DNA of 64,000 nt from Desulfosudis oleivorans. Its GTDB lineage: Bacteria; Desulfobacterota; Desulfobacteria; Desulfobacterales; SURF-7. Below are positions 8,540 through 16,386 of this stretch, piece after piece; position 1 is the first letter of the stretch, and every line of letters begins with the position of its first letter. A program made the position numbers and the translations under genes. The notes below the pieces were generated by a model. That model saw only the letters and a program-made list of their open reading frames with translations, was not told the origin of the DNA and made no database searches. The stretch spans positions 1 to 64,000 of the forward strand of contig DYJD01000025.1 of the NCBI GenBank assembly GCA_020723325.1, written 5' to 3'.

Positions 8540-9241
8540 TCAGAAGGGAATGTCGTCGATACAATCCGTTCCCAAAGTCTCAGAGGAAACGATGGGTTCT
8601 TTCAGGGGCGCGTTATCCGTTTGCTTGGAACCGAGCATCTCCAAATGGGCGGCGATGACCTCGGTGCTGTTGCGGGTGACGCCGTCTTTTTCCCAGGAGC
8701 GGGTCCGGAAACGGCCCTCGATGCAGATCTGTCTGCCTTTTTCCAGATAGCGCTCGCAGATCTCGGCGAGTTTGCCCAGGGCGATGATGCGGTGCCACTG
8801 GGTTTCAAAACCGTCGCCGTTCTTTTCGTTGGTGGCAAGGGAGAGGTTGACCACGGCCAGTCCCTCCTTGGTGTAGCGGATTTCCGGATCGATCCCCAGG
8901 CGGCCGATGAAGATGGCCTTGTTGACCCCGAGGTTCGTACCCGATCCCAGCAGGATGATCTGGGAGGCAACGATCTCCGTGGTGTAGCGTTTGATGCCGT
9001 CTTTCTCCCAGGTTTTCTTCCGGGATTTGCCTTCCACATACACCTGCGCGCCTTTTTTCAAACAGGAATCACAGAGTTCGACCAATTTGCCGTACAAGAT
9101 CACCCGGTGCCATTCGGTCTGGGACTGATCCTTGATTTTTTCCGTGGTGGCCAGACTCAAGGTGGCGACGGTATGGTCGATGGTGGTGTGACGTACTTCA
9201 ATGTCCTTGCCGAGGTTTCCAATCAGAATAGCCTTGTTCAT
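8540..9241 (-). CDS. ssb: Tandem single-stranded DNA-binding protein (two OB folds)
   Basis: A 233-residue protein made of two complete SSB domains. MNKAILIGNLG at residue 1 and VNKAIFIGRLG at 106 start the copies; WHRVILYGKLVELC/WHRIIALGKLAEIC and RKKTWEKDGIKR/RTRSWEKDGVTR recur at the same offset of about 105. The acidic tail DCIDDIPF is the usual interaction peptide for recombination and replication proteins. Ordinary bacterial SSBs have one domain and act as tetramers; this fusion should form a dimer of four OB folds. It lies between the annealing protein and the methyltransferase. Confidence 0.92.
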   Translation of the reverse strand: MNKAILIGNLGKDIEVRHTTIDHTVATLSLATTEKIKDQSQTEWHRVILYGKLVELCDSCLKKGAQVYVEGKSRKKTWEKDGIKRYTTEIVASQIILLGSGTNLGVNKAIFIGRLGIDPEIRYTKEGLAVVNLSLATNEKNGDGFETQWHRIIALGKLAEICERYLEKGRQICIEGRFRTRSWEKDGVTRNSTEVIAAHLEMLGSKQTDNAPLKEPIVSSETLGTDCIDDIPF

Positions 9242-9254
9242 GATGTTGCTCCTT

Positions 9255-9890
9255 TCAATTTAAGGGTCGTGTCCATTCCTTGGTTTCGCCGTTGAAGCGA
9301 AACCCCGATGACTTTAAAATGCCGCGATGTTTGTAGATGGCGCCTTTCCGGCCTTCAGTAACCACCAGAAACCCGTCCTGGATTCTGATGCCGAGACCGA
9401 CCCCTTCCAGAAAGCCGAAGTCGTCGATCCGGGAAAGATCCGACGGCTTTCGTTTTTCCAGGGGCGCCCGGGGCTGGACCGCATGGGTGGCGTTTCCATT
9501 TTGGAAAGCCGCGTCCTTTGCTTTTTCCAGCGCCTGATTATTAATAAGCGCCGCGTAAAGTTCATCCGCGGAACAAAACTCACCACCGCCGAAACCAGCG
9601 GAAAAAAGCGCCCGGCCGATGGCGGAGGTTTCACAGTTTTCCACCGCCGAGGTCTTGTTCACGAATCCTAGGCTGCGCATTTCTTCGGCGGTGCCGATGG
9701 CAACGGTAATACCCTCCGGATTGATGATGGCGGTTCTGCAAAGCACCGTATCCTCATTTGGAAATGAGATTTCGGGTACGATGCGCCAGCCGGAGTCAAC
9801 CGGGAACTTGTCGCGAAATTTGCGCACCCGTTCGGCCACGGTTTCATAATGTTTTTCATTGCCCTGCTTGTCTTTGATGATGACAGCCAT
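9255..9890 (-). CDS. ERF/Rad52-like single-strand annealing protein
   Basis: A 211-residue protein with KTSAVENCETSAIGRAL in its middle, the signature of phage single-strand annealing proteins of the ERF/Sak group. Upstream beta-rich sequence (GWRIVPEISFP) also fits. It should anneal complementary strands held by SSB. The C-terminal domain (about residues 150-211) is a small strand-rich unit ending in FNGETKEWTRP. With the exonuclease upstream and SSB downstream it makes a Red/RecET-like module. Start follows AAAGGAGGCAAGC. Confidence 0.78.
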   Translation of the reverse strand: MAVIIKDKQGNEKHYETVAERVRKFRDKFPVDSGWRIVPEISFPNEDTVLCRTAIINPEGITVAIGTAEEMRSLGFVNKTSAVENCETSAIGRALFSAGFGGGEFCSADELYAALINNQALEKAKDAAFQNGNATHAVQPRAPLEKRKPSDLSRIDDFGFLEGVGLGIRIQDGFLVVTEGRKGAIYKHRGILKSSGFRFNGETKEWTRPLN

Positions 9891-9932
9891 GCTTGCCTCC
9901 TTTTGGTTGGTTCCCGGAAAAGAGACAATTCA

Positions 9933-9962
9933 CCCGCAAAGGGAGTTTGTCTCCCCATCGGG
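9933..9962 (-). ncRNA. Hairpin leader of the annealing-protein gene, radC RNA motif-like
   Basis: CCCGATGGGGAG and CTCCCTTTGCGGG pair imperfectly about 45 bases upstream of the start codon. The arrangement is shared with the leaders of the exonuclease, helicase, radC and ardC genes. Confidence 0.45.
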
Positions 9963-9988
9963 ATGGTTGATAAACAATGGTATTGGAT

Positions 9989-10912
9989 TCAGGAAACCGA
10001 AAGAACAGTATAGGACGTGGTCTTTTTGAATTCCTCGAACAGATCCGGGTGGGCGGATTTGAAGGCATTGAAGTCCAGGGTCTCTTTTTGTCTTGCAGAT
10101 ACCTTGATGATGGTTTCGCCCGCTTTTCCGGCCGTGTATTCTCCCAGGAATTGTTCGATTCTGGCTTTGGCCTGAAACGAAAGTGATTTACCCTCTTTCT
10201 CCATGAGCTTGGCATCCAGATACTGGTTGACGTCCTGCTGAATGGGTCCCAAATCCACAACCTTCGAATCATCCACGAAAAAAGCCGGACAATCCGAACG
10301 GAAATGGCAGTAGGCGCACAAGGGCGATTTGTTGGTATTGAGGGAATCGGGATTTTGGTTCTGAAGCGCTTGCCAGATGCGATCGGCTGAGGCTTCCAGT
10401 TCCTTGAACATCAATGGGCTGTGCTTGTAACCGTTGAAAATACGCACGTCACCGGTTTGCAAATCAAGGGCGATTATCGCACCTTTGATTTTCTTCTGCC
10501 GGTGGTTCAAAGCCAATATTCCCATTTGGTAATAAAGCTGTTTTTCCCAACTGTCATAGGGTTCTTCCGGAATAAACGATACGCTTTTGCATTCCAGGAC
10601 TCCCATTTCGGTTTGGTTGCCGAAGGTGAAGTCCAGATGGGCTTTGAGATGGGGTTTTTGCGGATGAACGGCTTCCAGTTGGCAGACATGGTTGATCCCG
10701 TTGTGATCCAACGCCTCCTTGACGATGCTTTCAACAAGATCACCGCGCTTGAACCGCAACAGGGTTTCGAATGATTTCGGGGAAGGAATCAGTTTTTCAA
10801 GACAGCCTTTGCGTTCGCAGGCAAGGTCCGAAGCGCCGATATACGTGGATCGATCCCCCAGGTCATCCTTGGGCCGTTGCAGAAATTCATGAATGATGGT
10901 TTTCAAATCCAT
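9989..10912 (-). CDS. PD-(D/E)XK exonuclease, Cas4/RecB-like with Fe-S cysteines
   Basis: A 307-residue nuclease. The catalytic core is D94 in HLDFTFG, then E107 and K109 in VLECKS, followed by a QLYYQM helix typical of RecB-family nucleases. Cysteines C32 near the N-terminus and C199, C202, C208 near the C-terminus reproduce the split 4Fe-4S cluster of Cas4/AddB nucleases. It likely resects DNA ends for the annealing protein and SSB encoded next. There is no CRISPR array or other cas gene, so this is a recombination nuclease. First recognisable gene of the operon. Confidence 0.82.
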   Translation of the reverse strand: MDLKTIIHEFLQRPKDDLGDRSTYIGASDLACERKGCLEKLIPSPKSFETLLRFKRGDLVESIVKEALDHNGINHVCQLEAVHPQKPHLKAHLDFTFGNQTEMGVLECKSVSFIPEEPYDSWEKQLYYQMGILALNHRQKKIKGAIIALDLQTGDVRIFNGYKHSPLMFKELEASADRIWQALQNQNPDSLNTNKSPLCAYCHFRSDCPAFFVDDSKVVDLGPIQQDVNQYLDAKLMEKEGKSLSFQAKARIEQFLGEYTAGKAGETIIKVSARQKETLDFNAFKSAHPDLFEEFKKTTSYTVLSVS

Positions 10913-11303
10913 GGTGTCCTCCTTGTGTCGCTTGAAGACAGAAAGAGATCACCTCCCGTGCCAGGGAAAAGAAGTCTCTCCCTGTCCGGGTTATGATTTG
11001 TAATACCAGTATGGTTCCCGTATCACCGATAAAACGATGTCCCGAGCAAAAGCTGCCATGCACCGCATCTGAGGCATCCGAAAACAGCCGGGAAAGTCGT
11101 TTTCGGATCATCGTTTCATCTGATCGTTGTCGGGCGCCGCAAAGGTGGGTTTGCGTGTCCGTTGTCCCTATAATCGGGCTGCATGCATAGAAAAAAATCT
11201 ATGAGCAAAATCAATCGGTAAACCCGCTGTTAAAGCGGGATGTTTTTCGGTTGTCCCGGTCCGACTCGCGGATTATTCCGGGTCGGAAATACGGTCTTCA
11301 TTA
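10913..11303 (-). promoter_or_regulatory. Long 5' leader of the DNA-processing operon
   Basis: About 390 bases separate the promoter-like element at 11304-11327 from the exonuclease start. A frame of 74 codons crosses part of it on the minus strand but lacks a ribosome binding site and motifs, so I treat the stretch as untranslated. It may hold attenuator or RNA structure; only the terminal hairpin (10955-10990) is clear. Confidence 0.35.
10955..10990 (-). ncRNA. Hairpin leader of the exonuclease gene, radC RNA motif-like
   Basis: CCCGGACAGGGA and TCCCTGGCACGGG form the stem around a 12-base loop, 40 bases before the AAGGAGG of the exonuclease gene. It belongs to the same five-copy leader family. 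Confidence 0.45.
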
Positions 11304-11327
11304 TCTATAATACACAGGAGGTAAAGT
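11304..11327 (-). promoter_or_regulatory. Promoter-like element, copy 1
   Basis: On the minus strand this 24-mer reads TTTACCTC, four bases, then a TATTATAGA core; it matches the consensus CTTGACCG-N4-TTTATTATAG of the other four copies except for a few bases. It lies upstream of the exonuclease-to-ardC operon and points toward it. Confidence 0.5.
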
Positions 11328-11413
11328 AACGAAGGTATCGGTGGCCGATCCTTCCCGAACCATAGTGGTCGAGAAGGACTATGTGCTGGACTGGCTGCCG
11401 TAATATTCCACCA

Positions 11414-11917
11414 TCAGGTACCAAAAGCCCGGCGGATCGTTTCCATCGGCAGGAAAAGTTCAAGATGGCTGTCCGGCAGAGGCATAAAACCGAACTGGTG
11501 GTAATATCGGGCAGCCTCGTCATCCTTGGCATCGACGAAAAAGCCGATGATGCCCAAGTGCTCGGCGACCTGCAAGATCCTGTCCAGGGCATTCAGCACC
11601 ATATAAGTCCCCAGTCCCTGCTTCTGTATTTGTTTGCCTACTGCCAGGCGGGCAAGTTTGGCCGCCGGAGCACGTGGCGGGTATTTTTTCGCAAAGGGTT
11701 TGGGGAGTTTCTCCACTATGATTTCGCAAAAAACCAGGGTGAAATAACCTAAAATCTGTGAAGAACTGTCATCCGATATCAATACAAAAGTCCGGGAAAT
11801 GCCCTTTTCACTATGCTGCCTGGCTGTATTACGCAGATATCGATTCAGCTCAACGTCGCCGCAGTCGAACTCCCTGCGGTTATGCGCGCGAGTGAGGTGC
11901 TCAATGTTCAATTGCAT
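11414..11917 (-). CDS. tacT: GNAT acetyltransferase toxin (TacT-like)
   Basis: A 167-residue GNAT-fold protein with the acetyl-CoA pyrophosphate loop in LARLAVGKQIQKQGLGTYMV, the form found in TacT/AtaT toxins that acetylate aminoacyl-tRNA. The C-terminal YHQFGFMPL strand is also typical. Its start overlaps the end of the DUF1778 antitoxin gene, giving the standard tacA-tacT layout. Confidence 0.87.
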   Translation of the reverse strand: MQLNIEHLTRAHNRREFDCGDVELNRYLRNTARQHSEKGISRTFVLISDDSSSQILGYFTLVFCEIIVEKLPKPFAKKYPPRAPAAKLARLAVGKQIQKQGLGTYMVLNALDRILQVAEHLGIIGFFVDAKDDEAARYYHQFGFMPLPDSHLELFLPMETIRRAFGT

Positions 11918-12188
11918 TATTCGACTTTCGATACCGTCGGACCGCCTTCTTCAATTTTTCAGTCGGTTCTGGCGGATGCTCCAGGGCTTCAAAAAAAGCG
12001 GTTGCGGAACGCTCCGTCATTTTTACGGAGCGCTCCTTTTCGATGATCTGCTGTGCCTTTTCATACGCCGACTGGACCAGGAACTGATTCAGGGTAGCCC
12101 CGGTCAGCTCGGCCGCTTGAGATAGCGTCGCATAAACCTTTTCTGAAACCCTGGCCGCGACCCTCTGATTGTTTGATTTAACGGACAT
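11901..12188 (-). CDS. tacA: DUF1778 ribbon-helix-helix antitoxin (TacA-like)
   Basis: A 95-residue protein: N-terminal ribbon-helix-helix (RVAARVSEKVYATLSQAAEL, then TLNQFLVQSA) and a C-terminal toxin-binding tail. TacA binds TacT and represses the operon. The ATG follows GGAGGAAAAGGT. Upstream on the minus strand an AT-rich TATGAT lies near the expected -10 position. Confidence 0.87.
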   Translation of the reverse strand: MSVKSNNQRVAARVSEKVYATLSQAAELTGATLNQFLVQSAYEKAQQIIEKERSVKMTERSATAFFEALEHPPEPTEKLKKAVRRYRKSNNAIEH

Positions 12189-12329
12189 ACCTTTTCCTCC
12201 ATGTTTCTGATTCGATTGTGCCTAAAATCATATTCTCGTGGCGCCAAAATGGCAACATAAATTTCAAATTCGCTACAATCCGCACAGATCACCCTGCTCA
12301 ATATATGAAAGCTGCACGAAACTAATCTT

Positions 12330-12380
12330 TATGGCGCACAAATCATGTCATGGGAAGCATTATCCAGAACCTGCATATGG
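12330..12380. repeat. 51-bp direct repeat, copy A (ancestral 3' end of the 13.8-kb gene)
   Basis: This 51-mer matches 13798-13848 at 50 of 51 positions. It encodes, on the minus strand, the same last residues (HMQVLDNASHDMICAP) as the conjugation gene at 13797 and carries a TAA stop instead of TAG. It is therefore a stranded gene end left behind by insertion of the two-gene cargo between the copies. Confidence 0.9.
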
Positions 12381-13052
12381 TCAATATTCCATCAATCTTT
12401 GCGCCAAGCGATGCAGATCCGGATTGGCAAGGGCCGCAACCTTTTTCTTGACCGTGCGCGAATAATATTCCTTTTCAGTCTTCGTCAACGGAAGGCCGTC
12501 TAATTTTTTGCGAAACAGATCCTTCTGCTTTGAAGAAAACAATTGCGACAAGGAATATTCCAGCGCCAGCTCCTCATGCTTTTCCCGCCGCTGCTTGTTT
12601 TTTTCTGCATGCTTTTCAAAATAAAGCTCAAACACATCTTTGAGCCGTGTCGGATCGAAACGCATGCCGCTCAAATTTAAAGGTTCATCATGCGCAAGTG
12701 AATATTTCAATTGCTTGAACTTCGAGAGATCCCTGACTGAAAAATGTGCTTTAAGCTGATTCATCCAGAGATAGGACAAGTGAAAGCATTCGTAAAGAGC
12801 CAGGGATAAAAGCAATAGGGCCTGATAATTCGTTTTTTCCTTTGCGGTGGTTAGGTTCGCTCGAACACTTTTATCATCAAAACCATGCTCCTTGACGGCA
12901 TTCATCAGCAAGACCGGAAACCCCTCCCATAGCCTGGTATCCCGGTTTTTCACGACTTCGGAGAGAGTCAGATTGACATCAAATTCCGAAGTGCTCTCCA
13001 TCAGCGGCAATCCCAACCGTGATACTCTTTCCAGCAACATACTATCCGTCAT
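12381..13052 (-). CDS. Partner protein of the nucleotidyltransferase, unknown fold
   Basis: A 223-residue protein, start set at the ATG at 13052 with GGGAGGAG upstream. The C-terminal 60 residues, with SLSQLFSSKQKDLF and LTKTEKEYYSRTVKKKV, look like a conserved helical DNA- or RNA-binding region; I do not recognise the rest. It overlaps the nucleotidyltransferase gene by 11 bases, so the two work as a pair, plausibly antitoxin/regulator with toxin. Both lie in the cargo bounded by 51-bp direct repeats. Confidence 0.7.
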   Translation of the reverse strand: MTDSMLLERVSRLGLPLMESTSEFDVNLTLSEVVKNRDTRLWEGFPVLLMNAVKEHGFDDKSVRANLTTAKEKTNYQALLLLSLALYECFHLSYLWMNQLKAHFSVRDLSKFKQLKYSLAHDEPLNLSGMRFDPTRLKDVFELYFEKHAEKNKQRREKHEELALEYSLSQLFSSKQKDLFRKKLDGLPLTKTEKEYYSRTVKKKVAALANPDLHRLAQRLMEY

Positions 13053-13632
13053 ACAATTTCTCCTCCCGGAGTCGTTCGATAAAGAATTCCATGTGCCTGC
13101 CGATTCTCTTTTCGGAGATATCGTAGCTGACCAATTCATGGAAATGAGCTTCAAGCAATTTGATATCGAGAGCCTCTCGACTTGCCTTGACCAGCATCAG
13201 GCAATCTTCGAAATCAACTCTGGTCCCGCGCATCAATTTGCTTGCTATCAAGTCGTATTCATTTAAAATCCCGACGTATATTCGGGTAAATTCCACCAAC
13301 AATCGGTGATTGCCGGGTTCCATTGGGGATCTCAACAACTCGGTTGTATGGATGCGTTTTCCCGGAAACAAATCAAATCGGAAAATATCACCTTTCCGCA
13401 GCCAACCATTAGCGGTCACGAGTTTGTAATCCAACTTTTTTATCGTGCCGATCAGATGTTTATATTCGGCTATGTCGGGAACAATAAAATCGACGTCCTT
13501 GGTGGATGGTTTTACGTCCAGCAAAGTCATCGCCGTTCCGCCGCAGGCAATGAGATGGACCTTTTTCTTTAAAAATGGATTCCATTGCGCCAGGATTTCA
13601 AGCAATTTCTTTTTGTTAAGTCGATATTCCAT
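13042..13632 (-). CDS. DUF6036-like nucleotidyltransferase
   Basis: A 196-residue protein with the nucleotidyltransferase core IACGGTAMTLLD followed by KDVDFIV, the GG...DhD pattern of pol-beta-type enzymes such as AbiEii and MNT toxins. Such enzymes add nucleotides to tRNA or AMP to proteins. The operon with a small partner, low GC compared with neighbours, and the flanking repeats mark it as cargo, likely a toxin-antitoxin or phage-defence unit. Confidence 0.72.
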   Translation of the reverse strand: MEYRLNKKKLLEILAQWNPFLKKKVHLIACGGTAMTLLDVKPSTKDVDFIVPDIAEYKHLIGTIKKLDYKLVTANGWLRKGDIFRFDLFPGKRIHTTELLRSPMEPGNHRLLVEFTRIYVGILNEYDLIASKLMRGTRVDFEDCLMLVKASREALDIKLLEAHFHELVSYDISEKRIGRHMEFFIERLREEKLYDG

Positions 13633-13797
13633 TTTTCAAATCAAATTTCTACAATTATTTGTATAAAAATATACAATAAATTGAATGAAAATGTACATAA
13701 ATTTTTTATTATCCGTCAACAATAGACCTTTAAGGATCGATCGGCTGGATTAAAATCCTCATAGCATTCTCAATTGCAGATTTGAACCCAAATTTCC
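13633..13797. other. AT-rich promoter region of the cargo pair
   Basis: An AT-rich stretch between the nucleotidyltransferase and the second direct repeat. It contains several TATAAA/ATAAAA tracts in both directions that could serve as a promoter; no gene is seen. Confidence 0.4.
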
Positions 13798-15449
13798 TAT
13801 GGCGCGCAAATCATGTCATGGGAAGCATTATCCAGAACCTGCATATGGGAGGCGGCATTGGAGAATTCGTTCAGGCAGGTGCAGTTCTGGATGATGGTTT
13901 CACCCGGGCCGAGCGGGCACACCTGGTCGGCGCCACAGGATTTGTACATGACCTGGATGCTGGCCACCGAATTGTGATAGTCCCAGGTATTGGCCTTGGC
14001 GCCGGCCTGGGTATTGGTGGAGTCCAGCCTGACCTTGCAGGCCGTTTCACAGGAAGAGTATGTCGGGATGTAGGGCAACTCAGCGCTTTGGGATGTCGTG
14101 GTGCCGGTTTCCGGATCAAATTCGTTATAGGACATGAAATTGCCGGTTTTCTGGGTCGAACCGGAAACGGCCCCGGCAATGGTGAGACCTTCTGCGGTGT
14201 TGAACGTGACACCCGTGTCACAGAGATAATTGCGGCGGATATTCCACCAGAGATCCGGACCTGATGCCAATGGGTAGGTCGTGCCGTTGATCTGATAGGA
14301 AACGGCTGTTCCCGTGGTCGTGGCCAGATAAGAAAGCCCGGCATCCTGATCCGTAATGGAAACCGGGGGAAAGACCGGAGAAAGGTCGGTCGGAGTGCCG
14401 TCCGATATAGTAACCAAGCAGTTTTTGTTATCGTAATCGCATATCTCCTCCTTGTCCAGCACACAGCCGGATAAATTCAATGAACCGCAGGTATTCTGGG
14501 TGGACAGACTCAGGGTCCCGGCAGATACGATAGACAAGGCATGGGAGATGTTGCAGGATCGGCTTTCCCTGGGATGCAGCCTCGCATTATAAGCCTTATG
14601 GATCTGGTGATAGGGACTTGCAAGGTCAGCCTGCTGGGCCTGAACCTCCTGTGTAACCGGAAGAATTCCGCTTTCCGGATCGTAATACTGCTGAGGCGTT
14701 GCTGAGCCGGAAAAATAAAGCTGAGAATTGCCCTGGTTGATACCCAAGTCCGAAGAGCGTTGGCCGTAGTATTGGATACTGTCGGCATGGGTGGCCACCC
14801 TGGTGACCAGAACATTCGGGCTGTTTTTCTGAATGGCCCCGACAATCCCGTCGCCCAGGTTTTTCAGGATAAACCCCATGCTGTCACTGACCAGACTGCT
14901 TTTGCAATGGGTATTCACGCAAAAGCACCCGGCAAGATGGGTGATGTCGGCCACTTCGTTCAGATAGACAGATAAATTGGAATTCACCTGCCAGTGATAG
15001 AAACGGCAATTGCTCCACGAGCCGGCATTACAGGAAATGATGCCGTCCGCGCAAATACCCGAGGCGATCACCGGCGCTGTATAGGCGGAATCTAATGTGT
15101 TATCGAAATTGGTATCCTGCCGTACAGTCAAAATGGTGATATCCCCGGTGGGTCCTGGCTGCACATGAATTTCCAGGAACAAACCGGAGGAGGCCGGAGT
15201 CAATTGCACCTTGAAACTCTGCGGTCCGGGATCGTTCGGGTCGTCATAGGTGGACTGAAAAGTACTCATCGATCCGGTATCCGACGTCATGGGAGCCTGA
15301 AGCCTATTGTTGAGCTTTTCCCGGTCACCGATTTCCGACAGAATGGATTGAGCAGAAGAGGTTCCGGCGGAATAGCCGTCATCATATTCGGTGGCCCAGA
15401 TCGGGGAACCGGTAAGAAGAACCAGAATCACAAGATGAATGATCAACAT
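13797..15449 (-). CDS. Large secreted cysteine-rich conjugation-operon protein
   Basis: A 550-residue protein with a signal peptide (LIIHLVILVLLTGSPIWA) and many cysteines, several in CxC and C-x5-C spacings toward the C-terminus (CKVRLD, CGADQVCP, NCTCLNEF). It is last in the traN-W-U-trbC-trbI-trhF-traF cluster, so it most likely acts outside the inner membrane in mating-pair formation; a second TraN-like adhesin is possible but I cannot assign a family. Its final 16 codons lie in the repeat shared with 12330-12380, meaning its 3' end was replaced when cargo inserted. Confidence 0.75.
   Translation of the reverse strand: MLIIHLVILVLLTGSPIWATEYDDGYSAGTSSAQSILSEIGDREKLNNRLQAPMTSDTGSMSTFQSTYDDPNDPGPQSFKVQLTPASSGLFLEIHVQPGPTGDITILTVRQDTNFDNTLDSAYTAPVIASGICADGIISCNAGSWSNCRFYHWQVNSNLSVYLNEVADITHLAGCFCVNTHCKSSLVSDSMGFILKNLGDGIVGAIQKNSPNVLVTRVATHADSIQYYGQRSSDLGINQGNSQLYFSGSATPQQYYDPESGILPVTQEVQAQQADLASPYHQIHKAYNARLHPRESRSCNISHALSIVSAGTLSLSTQNTCGSLNLSGCVLDKEEICDYDNKNCLVTISDGTPTDLSPVFPPVSITDQDAGLSYLATTTGTAVSYQINGTTYPLASGPDLWWNIRRNYLCDTGVTFNTAEGLTIAGAVSGSTQKTGNFMSYNEFDPETGTTTSQSAELPYIPTYSSCETACKVRLDSTNTQAGAKANTWDYHNSVASIQVMYKSCGADQVCPLGPGETIIQNCTCLNEFSNAASHMQVLDNASHDMICAP
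13798..13848. repeat. 51-bp direct repeat, copy B (functional gene end)
   Basis: Second copy of the repeat at 12330-12380; it supplies the current stop codon (TAG) of the 550-residue protein. The spacing between copies is 1468 bp, the size of the inserted two-gene cargo. Confidence 0.9.
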
Positions 15450-15461
15450 GGCACTGCTCCA

Positions 15462-16307
15462 TTAATGGTTGTTGGGCGACACGAATTTCAACGGGTCGTG
15501 TCCGCTCCCTTTCTCAAATTCATATACCGCCCATTGCTCCGGAGAGATCTTGCCCTGCATATACCGAATGGAGCGGTACAGCCGCTTTTTGAGATCGCTC
15601 ATGGAGATGACGCCGGAAGAAATTGGCAGATATGCCTGACTATTTTTGTTCACCAGGATAATGGATGGCGTCTGCGCGATCCCGAACCGGGCCGCAAAAT
15701 TTGGATTGGCCTTCACATCCACGGAACGGATGGGCCAGTGGTAGTGGTTCTCAAAAAATGCGAGGATCGATTGCTGGGCTTCACAAAAGCCGCACTCCTC
15801 ACTGCTGAACAGGATCAGCCCGAAATCATCCTGAGCCTTCATGATAACCTCGTCATATTCTCTAACCTGCATGGCCGTAAGTGCCATCCGGCCCGGGGAT
15901 GTGATGGGGTATACATCCTCGGTGGAAAACTGCGGATTCTTCTGCCCCACAAAATCCACCACAGCGGCAAAGGCGGCGGATTTCCGGCGGGCCACGTCCT
16001 GAACCTTCAGATAATGGGCCACGTTTGTTTCGGTTGGAAACTGCACAGCCTGCTTGGTGACCTGGTTCAAATGCGCCTGGAAATCATCCGGGTGCATGTT
16101 CCACAACTGGTCATAGGAATGCTCCGGGACAACCGGCTGCTGCGGTTTTTCCTTTTTGGGCTGATCCAGTTGTTCCTGGAATATCTCATACCAATACCAT
16201 CCGCGCTTGGAATCGATATCGTTCTCAGCGATTGACTCGGTTGCGGTGACTATGAGAAAGAACAGGCCCATTGTGCAGCAGATGATTGGTGTGCGACCGA
16301 AAATCAC
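15462..16307 (-). CDS. traF: TraF, conjugative pilus assembly thioredoxin-fold protein
   Basis: F-type TraF: periplasmic protein with a C-terminal thioredoxin-like domain bearing an active-site CGFC motif in SSEECGFCEAQ. I chose a GTG at 16307 because GGAAGG precedes it and it opens a good signal peptide (IICCTMGLFFLIV, then TESIA). An upstream ATG is in frame but gives a poorer leader. TraF folds or stabilises other transfer proteins with disulfides; the operon is rich in cysteine-bearing partners. Confidence 0.85.
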   Translation of the reverse strand: MIFGRTPIICCTMGLFFLIVTATESIAENDIDSKRGWYWYEIFQEQLDQPKKEKPQQPVVPEHSYDQLWNMHPDDFQAHLNQVTKQAVQFPTETNVAHYLKVQDVARRKSAAFAAVVDFVGQKNPQFSTEDVYPITSPGRMALTAMQVREYDEVIMKAQDDFGLILFSSEECGFCEAQQSILAFFENHYHWPIRSVDVKANPNFAARFGIAQTPSIILVNKNSQAYLPISSGVISMSDLKKRLYRSIRYMQGKISPEQWAVYEFEKGSGHDPLKFVSPNNH

Positions 16308-16386
16308 GTGTTCACCTTCCGCATGTAAAAAATTCAAGACTCCCATAGAAAAACATCCTGTCAATCCTGTTCATCCTGTCTATAAT

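Noticed and set aside
9989-10912. Cas4-like nuclease as sign of a CRISPR system
   Set aside because: No CRISPR repeats and no other cas genes occur in the window; context is phage-type recombination.
10887-11111. 74-codon frame in the leader of the DNA-processing operon
   Set aside because: No ribosome binding site, no family motif, overlaps the hairpin leader and the exonuclease start; more likely untranslated leader.
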